Positions 1-8,772 of a stretch of DNA of 64,000 nucleotides are shown piece after piece. The notes under the pieces are model-generated. The model made no database searches and was not told the DNA's origin. It was given only the letters and a program-made list of their open reading frames with translations. How positions within the stretch are numbered: position 1 is the first letter of the stretch; the number at the start of each line of letters is the position of its first letter. The position numbers were made by a program, and so were the translations under genes. The DNA is from Paracoccaceae bacterium (GTDB taxonomy: Bacteria > Pseudomonadota > Alphaproteobacteria > Rhodobacterales > Rhodobacteraceae), in contig JAKVCO010000001.1 of assembly GCA_022448245.1 (NCBI GenBank), positions 1 through 64,000 on the forward strand, in the 5' to 3' direction.

Positions 1-359
1 ACCGACAGCGTGCCCACCACGGCGCCGCTCGCGTTCTCGGCTACCGTGCCGCCGGTCATCTCCAGCGCTTCGGGGCCTTCGTTCACATCCGCCACGGTGA
101 TCGCAAAACTCTCGCTCAAGCTGGCACCGGCGCTGTCAGTGACGGTCACCTCAACGTTGATCTCGGCGGCGGCCTCGTGATCGAGGCTGACCCCGGGCTT
201 GAGCTGCAGATGGCCCTCGACCACCTCGAAACGGTCGTCGGAGACCTCAAAGCTGTGGCTGTCCCCGGCATCCGGATCGATCACCGACAGCGTGCCCACC
301 ACGGCGCCGCTCGCGTTCTCGGCTACCGTGCCGCCGGTCATCTCCAGCGCTTCGGGGCC
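1..359 (-). repeat. tandem 282-bp coding repeat of the adhesin
   Basis: Bases 1-77 are identical to bases 283-359, giving a period of 282 bp (94 codons). The unit encodes one cadherin-like domain. Identity at every base, including third codon positions, indicates recent duplication or gene conversion. More copies probably continue to the left. Confidence 0.9.
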
Positions 360-883
360 ACGATTGAGGATTTCTTCCTGGCTGTCGGTGGTTGGGGTTG
401 CAGGAGCGACTTGCGTGGCGAAAGGCGATGCATTGGCATTCATTTCGGCGCTTGGCGTCGCGTCCATGTCGTGACTAGCGATTTGTTCGGATGTCCCGGC
501 AAGCTGATCTGGTTTTTCCAAAGGTGCGTCGCCCGACAATACGCGACCTGAAGTGATATCTGCCTGAAAGACCTTTGCGCCCTTTGAACCGTCAGCATCG
601 CTTGACTCACCTGCTTGTGGCTCTCCGGCCACTTCCACCTTGTCTGAACCATGGGTCTGATCATCCAGATTCGGTGCTTCGCCGTCATGACCCCACCCGC
701 CTTGCGGATCCGTCTTGCTTAGTGTCCCATCCTCATCATTGCCATAGTGCAGTGTGCTGCGTGTCTGGTCTTCTTCAGAGACGACACCCGCATTTCTGAA
801 AGCCTCTGCGACCTGCTCTTTGTCGTCTGAACCGTCCTGATTCGTGGGACCTTCACCAAAGGTGTCATCAGGCGGAGTCGACA
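1..883 (-). CDS. repeat-rich secreted adhesin, N-terminal part (runs off the left edge)
   Basis: The minus strand is open from an ATG at 883 to the window edge (about 294 codons), with no stop. The first ~190 residues are acidic and low in hydrophobics, with no Sec signal peptide. They are followed by cadherin/VCBS-like repeats of 94 residues with motifs such as EALEMTGGTVAENASG, LSVIDPDAGDSHSF and VTVTDSAGASLSESFAITV. Missing signal peptide, an acidic N-terminus and tandem bacterial cadherin-like domains are typical of giant type I secreted adhesins, whose secretion signal is C-terminal and lies outside this window. It is divergent from a type I secretion-like operon beginning at 1065, so it is the probable cargo. 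Function beyond adhesion/biofilm is inference. The coordinates are certain only for the start and for the absence of stops. Confidence 0.8.
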
Positions 884-1064
884 TTGAAGACCTCACAGAA
901 TTCATGACTTGAGCGGAGGTCGAGATATCAGCAGATCGTTTAGAAACGGTGCGAAAAACCAGAACCAATTGATTGAAACGCGAACGATCTCATTGGCGCG
1001 GATTTACCAAAAGGTAACGGCTGGAATGCGAAACAACTGCAGTTTTTCGCGTGGGATTGAGAAC
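884..1064. other. divergent intergenic region between adhesin and secretion operon
   Basis: About 180 bp separate the adhesin start (883) from the chosen start of the first transporter gene (1065). The frame of the latter stays open back to a TTG at 909, but that extension is basic, shows no transporter-like sequence and is AT-richer. I see no confident -35/-10 pair or operator here. The region must hold both promoters. Confidence 0.5.
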
Positions 1065-2759
1065 ATGTCTTATGAAGTTTGGAAAGGCCGCGTCGTCGGC
1101 CCCAAAACAGACGGTCCTATTCTTGCCGCGTCTCTGGCGTTCAATGTCCTGTCTATGCTAACGCCGCTCGTCATCCTGCTGATCTTCGATCGCGTCATTC
1201 CCTTTCAGTCCTTTGAAACCTTAACGCTGCTCACGCTGGTGCTGTGTGCGTCTGCCGGGTTGGAACTTGTGTTACGCTGGTCGCGCTCCGCAGTCTTGAG
1301 TGCGGCCGCGGAGCAGGCGGCCGTTGAAAACCAAATGCGCTTTCTTGATCGTATCACTCAGGCCAATGTCCGTGATTTTGCCAGCACCGCGCCTGCTTTG
1401 CACATCGAACGATATGGCGCCGTGGCGCGGTTGCGCGATCATTTTTCCGGCCAGAACCAGACGCTTGCGATCGATTTGCCGTTCACGGCCGTGTTTTTCG
1501 TCATGGTGGCCTTGATCGGTGGCTGGTTGGTGCTGGTCCCGCTGGCCTGCCTTTTGGCTGTGCTGGTGTTTGCTGCGGTCATGAAGTCCACCCAGGGTTC
1601 AATATTTGACAGACGCAAAGCCTTGGACGAGCGACGCTATGCGTTCCTGTCCGAGGTTTTGGCCAAGATCGCGACTGTCAAATCCAACACAATGGAGCGG
1701 CAGATGACTCGTCGCTTCGAAAAACTACAAGATCAGACGGTGAATACGAGCCACAAGCTGATCCTGTTCTCTGGCTTTGCTCAGAGCTTTGGAGCGTTTG
1801 TGTCGCAATTGTCGATTGCAGGTATCGGCCTGTTCGGCGCATTTCTGGTAATCCAAGGTTTCATCGGCGTAGCGGAACTGGCGGCCTGCATGATGCTGAA
1901 TGGTCGCATCATACAGCCCCTGACACGCTTGGTGTCGCTGCGTGTCCAATCAGAGATGCTCGATGTGTCGCGGCGTATGCTAGCCAAAATGGATGCATTT
2001 CAACTGCGCCATGTGCCCGCGCAACCTGCGCAAGCCATGCGTGGAGATATTGAGCTGCGCAAAGTCAGATTTGCCAAAGGTAGCAAGACCGCGCCCGTTT
2101 CAAAGCGGATCCCAGCCGGATCAACCGTTCTGATCGACGCAAGCCATGACTGGGTCATGCCCGCTTTGACCGATGCGATCACCGGTCAGGCGTCGCCGCA
2201 CAGCGGTACCATACTGGTTGATGGGCTCCTGCCGATTGACCGGATCGCAGAGCGTGGACCATCCGCGCTGGTTGTGCTCGAGCGGAGCCCAGCGATTTTC
2301 TCCGGCACGGTGCTCGATAACATCAGCGCATTTGGGGACTCCGCGCAGGTGGAACGGGCCAAATTTTTCGCGCAGGCGCTCGGCCTTGAGCGTCGTATCT
2401 TTCGGCAACCGGCGGGTTACCTGACCGAATTGAATACGAACAATATCTTTGAAAGGGATCGAACCAATCGGCACCTTATCGCATTGGTCCGGGTCCTGGC
2501 GCTGCAACCAAAAATTCTGCTGCTGAATGAACCGACAAGCGTTCTGGAAACGGCAGAACGCGAAGCGTTGAGCCGGTGCCTCGCAAACCTGTCATGGAAA
2601 CCCACAATCGTCATGGCGAGCCCGGATCCGCGCATGAAGCGGCTTGCGGATGATGTGCTGCCAATTCGATTGGCCGATGGAACGGCGATTGCGTCCTGGG
2701 AGGCGGATGCGCGAGCGGACGCGCGGGCAGCGGGCCTGCTTGAAAGAGGTGCAGCATGA
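1065..2759 (+). CDS. type I secretion ABC half-transporter with a degenerate nucleotide-binding domain (first of pair)
   Basis: The protein has 564 residues from ATG 1065, the usual length of PrtD-type T1SS ABC proteins without a C39 domain. An ABC type 1 membrane domain fills residues ~15-300. The ABC fold from ~326 to 540 is recognisable (FSGTVLDNIS, QPAGYLTEL, LALQPKILLLNEPTS) but catalytically ruined. Walker A is replaced by DASHDWVMP (from residue 358) with no Gly/Lys/Ser. The Q-loop Gln is Glu. The LSGGQ signature is replaced by FERDRTNR (462-469). The Walker B Asp is Asn488 (Glu489 is kept), and the H-loop His is Ser519. The frame is intact and its stop overlaps the next start (ATGA), so the gene appears maintained. 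It probably forms a membrane scaffold or channel for the neighbouring adhesin. An ATPase role is unlikely. Confidence 0.85.
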   Translation: MSYEVWKGRVVGPKTDGPILAASLAFNVLSMLTPLVILLIFDRVIPFQSFETLTLLTLVLCASAGLELVLRWSRSAVLSAAAEQAAVENQMRFLDRITQANVRDFASTAPALHIERYGAVARLRDHFSGQNQTLAIDLPFTAVFFVMVALIGGWLVLVPLACLLAVLVFAAVMKSTQGSIFDRRKALDERRYAFLSEVLAKIATVKSNTMERQMTRRFEKLQDQTVNTSHKLILFSGFAQSFGAFVSQLSIAGIGLFGAFLVIQGFIGVAELAACMMLNGRIIQPLTRLVSLRVQSEMLDVSRRMLAKMDAFQLRHVPAQPAQAMRGDIELRKVRFAKGSKTAPVSKRIPAGSTVLIDASHDWVMPALTDAITGQASPHSGTILVDGLLPIDRIAERGPSALVVLERSPAIFSGTVLDNISAFGDSAQVERAKFFAQALGLERRIFRQPAGYLTELNTNNIFERDRTNRHLIALVRVLALQPKILLLNEPTSVLETAEREALSRCLANLSWKPTIVMASPDPRMKRLADDVLPIRLADGTAIASWEADARADARAAGLLERGAA

Positions 2760-4849
2760 CAAGTGTTGCGATCCAGCACGCGAGTTCGCTTTTGCAAACT
2801 GTACTGTCCGCGGGCGGATGGCGCAGCGACGACACGACAATACTTGAGGCTCTCCCGCACATGTCGGAAGAGCTCGACGTGGTGGAGCTGCGCCAGACCT
2901 TCGACAACATACGGATTCCGTATTCCGAGGTGCGGTGCCGCGAAAGCGACATCACCCAGGAAGAATGTCCCGCTCTGGTCATCCCTGAACAGGCCTCGGC
3001 CTACGTCGCACATGCGCACTCCGCCGAGGGCCTCGTGGTTGAAACGGCAGGCCAGGCCAACAGGCACGTGCATGCCGCGACGCGCCGTTGGGTTCATTTG
3101 TTCCGGATCGAACCGCACGAGCGGCAAAAGGTGGACCGGCGCGTCACAAACGTTTCGGAGACTTTTGGTGCGTTGCGTCCCATGGTGCCCTGGCTCATCC
3201 TTGTGTCTTTCCTGACCAACGTTTTGGGTCTGCTGACCCCACTTCTTATCATGGCGATCTACGACCGCGTTATCCCGGCGGGATCGGTTGATCTGCTTGT
3301 TTCCATGGCAGTTGGCGTTTGCATCATCCTTGTGACGGATTTCAGTCTCCGCTCGGCGCGCTCTGCTGCCATCGCCTATGTGGGTCGCGGGGTGGAATAC
3401 GATCTTTCCGTTGCGCTGTTTCGCAAGTTCATGGCCTTGCCCTTGCAACAGTTACAACAGTCCGACGTTACCCAGCAAATGGCGCGGTTTCGTCAATTCG
3501 AGGCGCTCCGGGATATCTTCACCGGGCAAGCGATGAGCAGCCTTCTTGATCTGCCGTTCGCCCTGATCTTTCTTGGCGTCCTGATGTACATCAACATAGA
3601 GGTTGGCGTGCTGACCTTGTGTGTCGGCGCCTTCTTTACCGTGCTGAGTTGCGTGGTCTTGCCGATACAGCAACGGCTTGATGCGCGCGCAAGTGCCGCG
3701 GCCGAGGCCAACAGCACCGTTTTGCACGATGCGATCAGACATCAAGCTGCAATCGCCAACTTGGGTCTTGCTGAAATTTGGCACTTGCGCAATGTCCCAC
3801 TCGCGCAGGCGGCAGAACGCGAGACGCAGCGTGCACGTCAGTTCCAAACGTCAATGCAGTCGCTCGCGCAAACCGTAATGTCCCTGGCAACGGTCGCAGC
3901 GATAGTGCTGAGCGCCCAAGCGGCGTTGGTCGGGGAGCTCAGCTTTGGCGGATTGATTGCCGTGATCGCCCTGGTGTCAAAAGTGATTGCACCGTTGCAC
4001 GCAATTCACGCGAACACGGCACAGATCATCGGGTTTCTGAAAAGCCAGAAACAGGCAAATCGTGTCCTTTCCTTGATCGAAGAATTCGAGCTTGAGCAGA
4101 TAAGCCATCATCAAAAAACACTGAAAGGGCCCATACGGTTTTCCAGCGTTACGTATCGCCCTGACCCGTTGACGGCCCCGCTGCTCAATCAAGTCAGCTT
4201 TGCCACTGTACCTGGCGAGTTGGTCATTGTGATGGGCAGTGCTTCAGGGCGTTCTGCACTGCTTGACCTCGTGAACGGTTTGTTCGTGCCTCAGGCTGGA
4301 ACCATTGAAATCGAAGGAATAGACATCCGTCAGATTGCTCGGAACGAACTGAGGCGGTCAATCACGTACGCGCGCCAAGACGATGCAATTTTCTACGGCA
4401 CGGTCGCGCAAAACTTTTCTCTCGGCGCGCCAACTTTGTCGGAACATGACATGACTTCAGCCTTGGCGCATTTGGGTCTAGATGTTGCGCATATTGACTT
4501 GCCCGATGGGCTTCAAACCCGGCTGCGTGACGACATGGACAGCGTGATGTCAGAGCACACGCTGAAAGCCCTCCTTTTAGCACGCAGCATTTCGCGCCGC
4601 GTGCCATTCCACCTGTTCGCCGAACCGACAGAAGGATTGAACGACGAAGGGCGCGCATGTTTCAAGGCTTGGCTGGCGCAACAAAGGGGCAATCGGACTG
4701 TCTTCGTTGCGACTTCTGATCGATCGCTTCTGCAATTGGCGGACCGTTTCGTGTTTCTCGATGACGGCAGGCTTACTGTGAATGACACAGGCGCACAGGG
4801 CTTCAAAAAGATTACGGCCGCGCTAAAAAACCTTGAGGAAAACGGATGA
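2756..4849 (+). CDS. type I secretion ABC half-transporter with C39-like N-terminus and degenerate nucleotide-binding domain (second of pair)
   Basis: The protein has 697 residues. An N-terminal ~125-residue region resembles the C39-like docking domain of HlyB/LapB-type T1SS transporters and has no obvious catalytic Cys-His pair. A six-helix ABC membrane domain follows (~135-430), then an ABC fold (~465-690). Key residues are substituted: Walker A reads GSASGRSA with Arg499 for the essential Lys, the signature is MSEHT (598-602) instead of LSGGQ, the Walker B Asp is Ala622, and the H-loop His is Ser654. The Q-loop Gln is kept (ARQDD). The start overlaps the stop of the preceding gene by 4 bp and has a purine-rich SD (AGAGG). 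Together with its neighbour it would form a heteromeric exporter in which neither nucleotide site looks competent. The family assignment is firm; loss of hydrolysis is inferred from motifs. Confidence 0.85.
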   Translation: MTSVAIQHASSLLQTVLSAGGWRSDDTTILEALPHMSEELDVVELRQTFDNIRIPYSEVRCRESDITQEECPALVIPEQASAYVAHAHSAEGLVVETAGQANRHVHAATRRWVHLFRIEPHERQKVDRRVTNVSETFGALRPMVPWLILVSFLTNVLGLLTPLLIMAIYDRVIPAGSVDLLVSMAVGVCIILVTDFSLRSARSAAIAYVGRGVEYDLSVALFRKFMALPLQQLQQSDVTQQMARFRQFEALRDIFTGQAMSSLLDLPFALIFLGVLMYINIEVGVLTLCVGAFFTVLSCVVLPIQQRLDARASAAAEANSTVLHDAIRHQAAIANLGLAEIWHLRNVPLAQAAERETQRARQFQTSMQSLAQTVMSLATVAAIVLSAQAALVGELSFGGLIAVIALVSKVIAPLHAIHANTAQIIGFLKSQKQANRVLSLIEEFELEQISHHQKTLKGPIRFSSVTYRPDPLTAPLLNQVSFATVPGELVIVMGSASGRSALLDLVNGLFVPQAGTIEIEGIDIRQIARNELRRSITYARQDDAIFYGTVAQNFSLGAPTLSEHDMTSALAHLGLDVAHIDLPDGLQTRLRDDMDSVMSEHTLKALLLARSISRRVPFHLFAEPTEGLNDEGRACFKAWLAQQRGNRTVFVATSDRSLLQLADRFVFLDDGRLTVNDTGAQGFKKITAALKNLEENG

Positions 4850-6174
4850 CACATCGATCACAAAAGCCGAGGGCGATGGGTGCAATAAACCGTGCAAAGC
4901 ACAAGGCTCTGACCCGCCGGCCGCGTGTGGCCGCTCGCATTGCGGTCAGCCTAAGTGCCATGGTCATCGGTTTGATTGTTCTGGCGGCCACGACAAGTAT
5001 CCCGAATGTCACGCGTGCGCCCGGTGCAATCCTGCCGCAAGGGCACTATAGCCAAATTGAAACGATTGAAGGTGGGATCGTCGAAGCCATTCACGTCAGC
5101 GAAGGGCAGATTGTCGAAACCGGCGCTCCTTTGATCGAACTGAGACAGCCCGATTTGGTCCGCATTATCCAGACCCTCAGCGCCCAGGTTGCACACGAGC
5201 AATCCCGTCTGGCAAATCTTCAGGCTTTGCAGGCTGCACTTGCCGCTCCTTCGCAGGCAACCTCAAAAACCGTCGATCAGTTGCGGAATAGCGGCTTTGA
5301 AAGTGCGGCGGAACAGCTTGATCTGCACGTTCAGAGTCAGCGAGTCAAAGCACTAGAGATCGAACGGCAGTCTGAAACGATCGACATATTGGCGGCTGCT
5401 CTGGCCTTTGCAGAAGAACGTGTCGCGGCCCGCCTAACCCAGATGGAGACAACGCGCGCCTTGCGCGATCAAGGTCTAATGACCAAGCGCCAATTCCATG
5501 ATGAACAACAACAATTGAATACGCTTCGGGCTTCGGCAAACTCAGCGCGGGTGGAGTTGGCCGAAGCACGAAGTGAGCTTACGCGCAAAACCAGCGAACG
5601 GGAAACCGCGCAATTGACGCTTCAGGAAAAGACGCGCGCCGACATTCAGGGCAAAAGCGATGTGCTGATGGAACTGGCCACTACGCTGACGGAAAGCAAT
5701 GAGCGCGCTGCGGATCTGTCGATCGTGGCACCCGAAGCAGGTCTGATCCAATCCGTTGCAATGCCCAACCTCGGCGAGGTGATCGAACCCGGTGAAACGC
5801 TGTTCGAAATCGTTCCAGCTGAAAGGGGATTAGTGGTCGAGGCGCGGATTCCGGGCAATGACATTGGCCATGTTGATATGACGCAGCCAATTTCTGTTGG
5901 CATTGACACGTTTGATCAGCGTCGATTTGGCAGGGTGTCTGGGCGACTTCTTTCGCTGTCACCAGCACCTCTGACAGACGAAGCGACTGGCGAACACTAC
6001 TTCCGCGCTGCCATCAGCCTGGATCGGTCTCAAATCGGGCAAGGTACACAACTGCGTTCCCTGCGCTCCGGCATGACCGTTGTCGCAGAGATCGTCACCG
6101 GAGAGCAGACGGTGCTTGCATACTTCTTGAAACCCATTGATGCGACACTGAGAAACTCCTTTCGCGAAAGGTAG
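4846..6174 (+). CDS. HlyD-family membrane fusion protein of the type I secretion operon
   Basis: The protein has 442 residues: a basic cytoplasmic N-terminus, one membrane segment (~30-50), a biotinyl-lipoyl-like half (IEGGIVEAIHVSEGQIVETG), a long coiled-coil hairpin (~100-290), the second lipoyl half (IVAPEAGLIQSVAMPNLGEVIEPGE) and a beta-barrel. This is the layout of T1SS adaptors such as HlyD and PrtE. The start overlaps the preceding stop by 4 bp, so the three genes are translationally coupled. No outer-membrane TolC partner is encoded nearby, so a shared TolC is expected. Confidence 0.9.
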   Translation: MTHRSQKPRAMGAINRAKHKALTRRPRVAARIAVSLSAMVIGLIVLAATTSIPNVTRAPGAILPQGHYSQIETIEGGIVEAIHVSEGQIVETGAPLIELRQPDLVRIIQTLSAQVAHEQSRLANLQALQAALAAPSQATSKTVDQLRNSGFESAAEQLDLHVQSQRVKALEIERQSETIDILAAALAFAEERVAARLTQMETTRALRDQGLMTKRQFHDEQQQLNTLRASANSARVELAEARSELTRKTSERETAQLTLQEKTRADIQGKSDVLMELATTLTESNERAADLSIVAPEAGLIQSVAMPNLGEVIEPGETLFEIVPAERGLVVEARIPGNDIGHVDMTQPISVGIDTFDQRRFGRVSGRLLSLSPAPLTDEATGEHYFRAAISLDRSQIGQGTQLRSLRSGMTVVAEIVTGEQTVLAYFLKPIDATLRNSFRER

Positions 6175-6561
6175 TCGTAGAGCGGCGAAATGCTGATCCC
6201 TCGATCACACTGCCCATTTCCATTGTTCTGCGGTCTCGAAGGTTGAACTCAAAGCGGCGAAAGCACTCTATGGCGTAGAGCCAGATCGGCATGATTGAAG
6301 GACCGGTTCTGTGACATACGTTGCAAAAGCACAGATGATATGCTGCGGCTTCGAAATTGTGCGACGTCAGCACAGGTCGAATCTCCAACGGCTGCAAAGT
6401 CCCGCATTGCTGATATTTGCCCCCCTCGAAAGACGCACACAGGGGGGCATCAGGGCGTCTATGTCTTCGCCACGGGCGACCCTTTCTTAAGCTAAAGACG
6501 TTGGGTCCGATGTCTCTCGACCCGAAACCAATTTTTTTGGACATGCGGGCAGATTTATATT
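6175..6561. other. intergenic region without a convincing gene
   Basis: About 390 bp follow the secretion operon. Short open frames exist on both strands, but none shows a recognisable protein, a good start or typical composition. The right end becomes AT-rich and leads into the paired palindromes at 6562-6602, so the promoter of the next gene lies here. Confidence 0.5.
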
Positions 6562-6602
6562 TGTTCACGAATGAACATATGCAATATGTTCACACATGAA
6601 CA
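6562..6602. promoter_or_regulatory. two TGTTCA-N4-TGAACA operators in tandem
   Basis: TGTTCACGAATGAACA (6562-6577) and TGTTCACACATGAACA (6587-6602) are perfect 6-bp inverted repeats with 4-bp spacers. Their centres are 25 bp apart, and each is flanked by AT-rich sequence. The second contains the ATG (6596) of the downstream gene, whose product begins with a winged-helix DNA-binding domain. The layout fits autoregulation by steric block of transcription or initiation, and possibly a leaderless transcript. The palindromes are seen directly; the regulator that binds them is inferred. Confidence 0.7.
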
Positions 6603-8674
6603 CATATTCGCGCCCCCAAAGCGATAGCGATGATCAGCTGTTTCGGCTGCTGCACCAGCTCGACGCCGCCCCCGGCGCGTCGCAGCGGGTCATGGCTGAG
6701 ACGCTCAAGATCTCTTTGGGCCGACTGAATGCGCTTCTCAAAGAGGCGACTGCGAAAGGCTATGTGGACATCGCGGAACGCCCAGGCCCAGACAAGCGTA
6801 AGCGATTTGCCTATGGGCTCACCGCGCGGGGTGCCGCGCACAAGAACTCCCTCGTGGACGCGTTTCTGGCCCGCAAATTCGCGGAATACGACGCGCTGCA
6901 CGAAGAACTCACCGGGGCCACGACGGGCCTCGACCCCCAAAACCTCCTGAGCAGGACAAGACTAATGCAAAACAACCTCGCCCCCATTCCGGAGCTCTAT
7001 GTCTCCTATGACAGCGCCCAGAAGATGAAGTTGGAGGCCGCTGACCTCACCTCTTGGGATCTCACGCCGCGCCAGATTTGTGATCTGGAATTGCTGATGA
7101 ACGGCGGGTTCAACCCGCTCAAGGGCTTCCTGAGCGAGGAAGATTACAACGGCGTGGTCGAGAATATGCGCCTGGCCGACGGTCAGCTTTGGCCCATGCC
7201 GGTTAACCTTGATGTGTCCGAGGCCTTCGCCGAAGGCCTTGAGATCGGGCAAGACATCGCGCTGCGTGACCAAGAGGGCGTGATCCTCGCCACCATGACT
7301 GTTACCGACCGCTGGACGCCCAACAAAGCGCGCGAAGCAGAGAAGGTCTTTGGGGCCGATGACGATGCGCATCCGGCGGTGAACTACCTGCACAACCAAG
7401 CGGGCAAGATCTACCTCGGCGGCCCTGTGACGGGCATCCAGCAGCCCGTGCACTACGATTTCCGCGCCCGCCGCGACACGCCCAACGAGCTGCGCGCCTA
7501 TTTCCGCAAGCTGGGCTGGCGCCGCATTGTGGCGTTCCAGACGCGCAACCCGCTGCACCGCGCGCATCAGGAGCTGACATTCCGTGCCGCAAAGGAAGCG
7601 GAAGCCAACCTGCTCATCCACCCCGTGGTGGGCATGACGAAGCCCGGCGACATCGACCACTTCACGCGCGTGCGCTGTTATGAGGCGGTGCTCGACCAAT
7701 ACCCGGCTTCCACCACCTCCATGAGCCTTCTGAACCTTGCCATGCGCATGGCGGGCCCGCGCGAGGCCGTCTGGCACGGCATCATCCGTAAGAACCACGG
7801 CTGCACGCATATGATCATCGGTCGTGACCACGCGGGTCCGGGCAAGAACTCCGCAGGCGAGGATTTCTACGGGCCCTATGATGCGCAGGAGATGTTCCGC
7901 GAGCATCAGGCGGAGATCGGCATCGAAATGGTCGACTTCAAACACATGGTCTACGTGCAGGAGCGCGCTCAGTATGAGCCTGCCGACGAGATCAAGGATA
8001 AAGATGACGTCACGATCCTGAACATCTCCGGCACGGAGCTGCGCCGCCGTCTGCAGGAAGGCCTTGAGATCCCTGAGTGGTTCTCCTTCCCCGCCGTGGT
8101 GAACGAGCTGCGCAAGTCGCGCCCACCGCGCGCCAAGCAGGGCTTCACCGTCTTCTTCACGGGCTTCTCAGGCTCTGGCAAATCCACCATCGCCAACGCG
8201 CTGATGGTCAAGCTGATGGAGATGGGCGGGCGTCCGACGACGCTTCTGGATGGCGATATCGTGCGTAAGAACCTGAGCTCTGAGCTCGGCTTCTCCAAGG
8301 AGCACCGCGATCTCAACATCCGCCGGATTGGCTATGTGGCCTCCGAGATCACCAAAAACGGTGGCATCGCGATCTGCGCGCCCATCGCACCCTATGCCAC
8401 GACGCGCCGCGCCGTGCGCGAGGATGTCGAGCAGTTTGGTGCCTTCTGCGAAGTGCATGTCGCGACCTCCATCGAGGAATGCGAAGCACGCGACCGTAAG
8501 GGTCTCTACAAGCTCGCGCGCGAGGGCAAGATCAAGGAATTCACCGGGATCTCTGACCCTTATGACGTGCCTGAGAAGCCTGAGCTTCGCATCGATACCG
8601 TAGGCACGGATGTCGATTACTGCGCGCAGCAGGTCCTGCTGAAGCTGCAAGAGATGGGGCTGATCGCGGCCTAA
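6596..8674 (+). CDS. MarR/EPS-type winged-helix domain fused to ATP sulfurylase and APS kinase
   Basis: One uninterrupted frame encodes 692 residues. Residues 1-~115 match the EPS-associated MarR-type regulators (SQRVMAETLKISLGRLNALL; GLTARGAAHK; ARKFAEYDALHEEL). From Met124 it is a complete bifunctional sulfate adenylyltransferase/adenylylsulfate kinase of normal length (569 residues). The sulfurylase has QTRNPLHRAHQEL and IIGRDHAGPG; the kinase P-loop is FTGFSGSGKST. The enzyme makes APS and then PAPS for assimilation or sulfation. Stand-alone proteins of this type begin where Met124 lies, so translation could also start at 6965; the spacing upstream has only a weak SD. The paired palindromes over the 6596 start favour the long form or a truncated regulator made from the same message. 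Enzyme domains are certain; that the fusion is expressed is inference. Confidence 0.88.
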   Translation: MNTYSRPQSDSDDQLFRLLHQLDAAPGASQRVMAETLKISLGRLNALLKEATAKGYVDIAERPGPDKRKRFAYGLTARGAAHKNSLVDAFLARKFAEYDALHEELTGATTGLDPQNLLSRTRLMQNNLAPIPELYVSYDSAQKMKLEAADLTSWDLTPRQICDLELLMNGGFNPLKGFLSEEDYNGVVENMRLADGQLWPMPVNLDVSEAFAEGLEIGQDIALRDQEGVILATMTVTDRWTPNKAREAEKVFGADDDAHPAVNYLHNQAGKIYLGGPVTGIQQPVHYDFRARRDTPNELRAYFRKLGWRRIVAFQTRNPLHRAHQELTFRAAKEAEANLLIHPVVGMTKPGDIDHFTRVRCYEAVLDQYPASTTSMSLLNLAMRMAGPREAVWHGIIRKNHGCTHMIIGRDHAGPGKNSAGEDFYGPYDAQEMFREHQAEIGIEMVDFKHMVYVQERAQYEPADEIKDKDDVTILNISGTELRRRLQEGLEIPEWFSFPAVVNELRKSRPPRAKQGFTVFFTGFSGSGKSTIANALMVKLMEMGGRPTTLLDGDIVRKNLSSELGFSKEHRDLNIRRIGYVASEITKNGGIAICAPIAPYATTRRAVREDVEQFGAFCEVHVATSIEECEARDRKGLYKLAREGKIKEFTGISDPYDVPEKPELRIDTVGTDVDYCAQQVLLKLQEMGLIAA

Positions 8675-8709
8675 GTCGGGATCGCGTCTGACGCAGCTTT
8701 TGGGCTGCC

Positions 8710-8739
8710 CCTCCGGGGGAAGTACAAAGCACGAAGAAG
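8710..8739 (+). repeat. dispersed intergenic element, copy 1
   Basis: A sequence of about 30 bp with core GGAAGTACAAAGCACGAAGA, preceded by a small CCTCC/GGGGG hairpin. It lies between the convergent ends of the sulfurylase/kinase gene and tupA. Near-identical copies occur at 45882-45912 and 51219-51249, also in gaps next to gene ends. Confidence 0.7.
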
Positions 8740-8772
8740 GTGGGGCGGCGCGCCAAGCGTCGCCCTTTCGCT

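Noticed and set aside
909-1064. TTG-initiated extension of the first transporter gene
   Set aside because: The extra 52 residues are basic and unlike the family; the ATG at 1065 gives the usual N-terminus just before the first membrane helix.
2417-3448. A long (343-codon) open frame antisense to the two ABC genes
   Set aside because: It is a shadow: the sense frames encode clear transporter domains, while this one is basic, low in hydrophobics and matches nothing.
1065-4849. The two degenerate ABC genes as ordinary pseudogenes
   Set aside because: Both frames are full length without stops or shifts, membrane domains are well preserved, and starts and stops overlap as in a functional operon; the losses are confined to catalytic motifs.
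6095-6568. A 157-codon minus-strand open frame in the gap after the secretion operon
   Set aside because: It overlaps the end of the adaptor gene, has many Cys/Arg/His residues and shows no domain or start signal.
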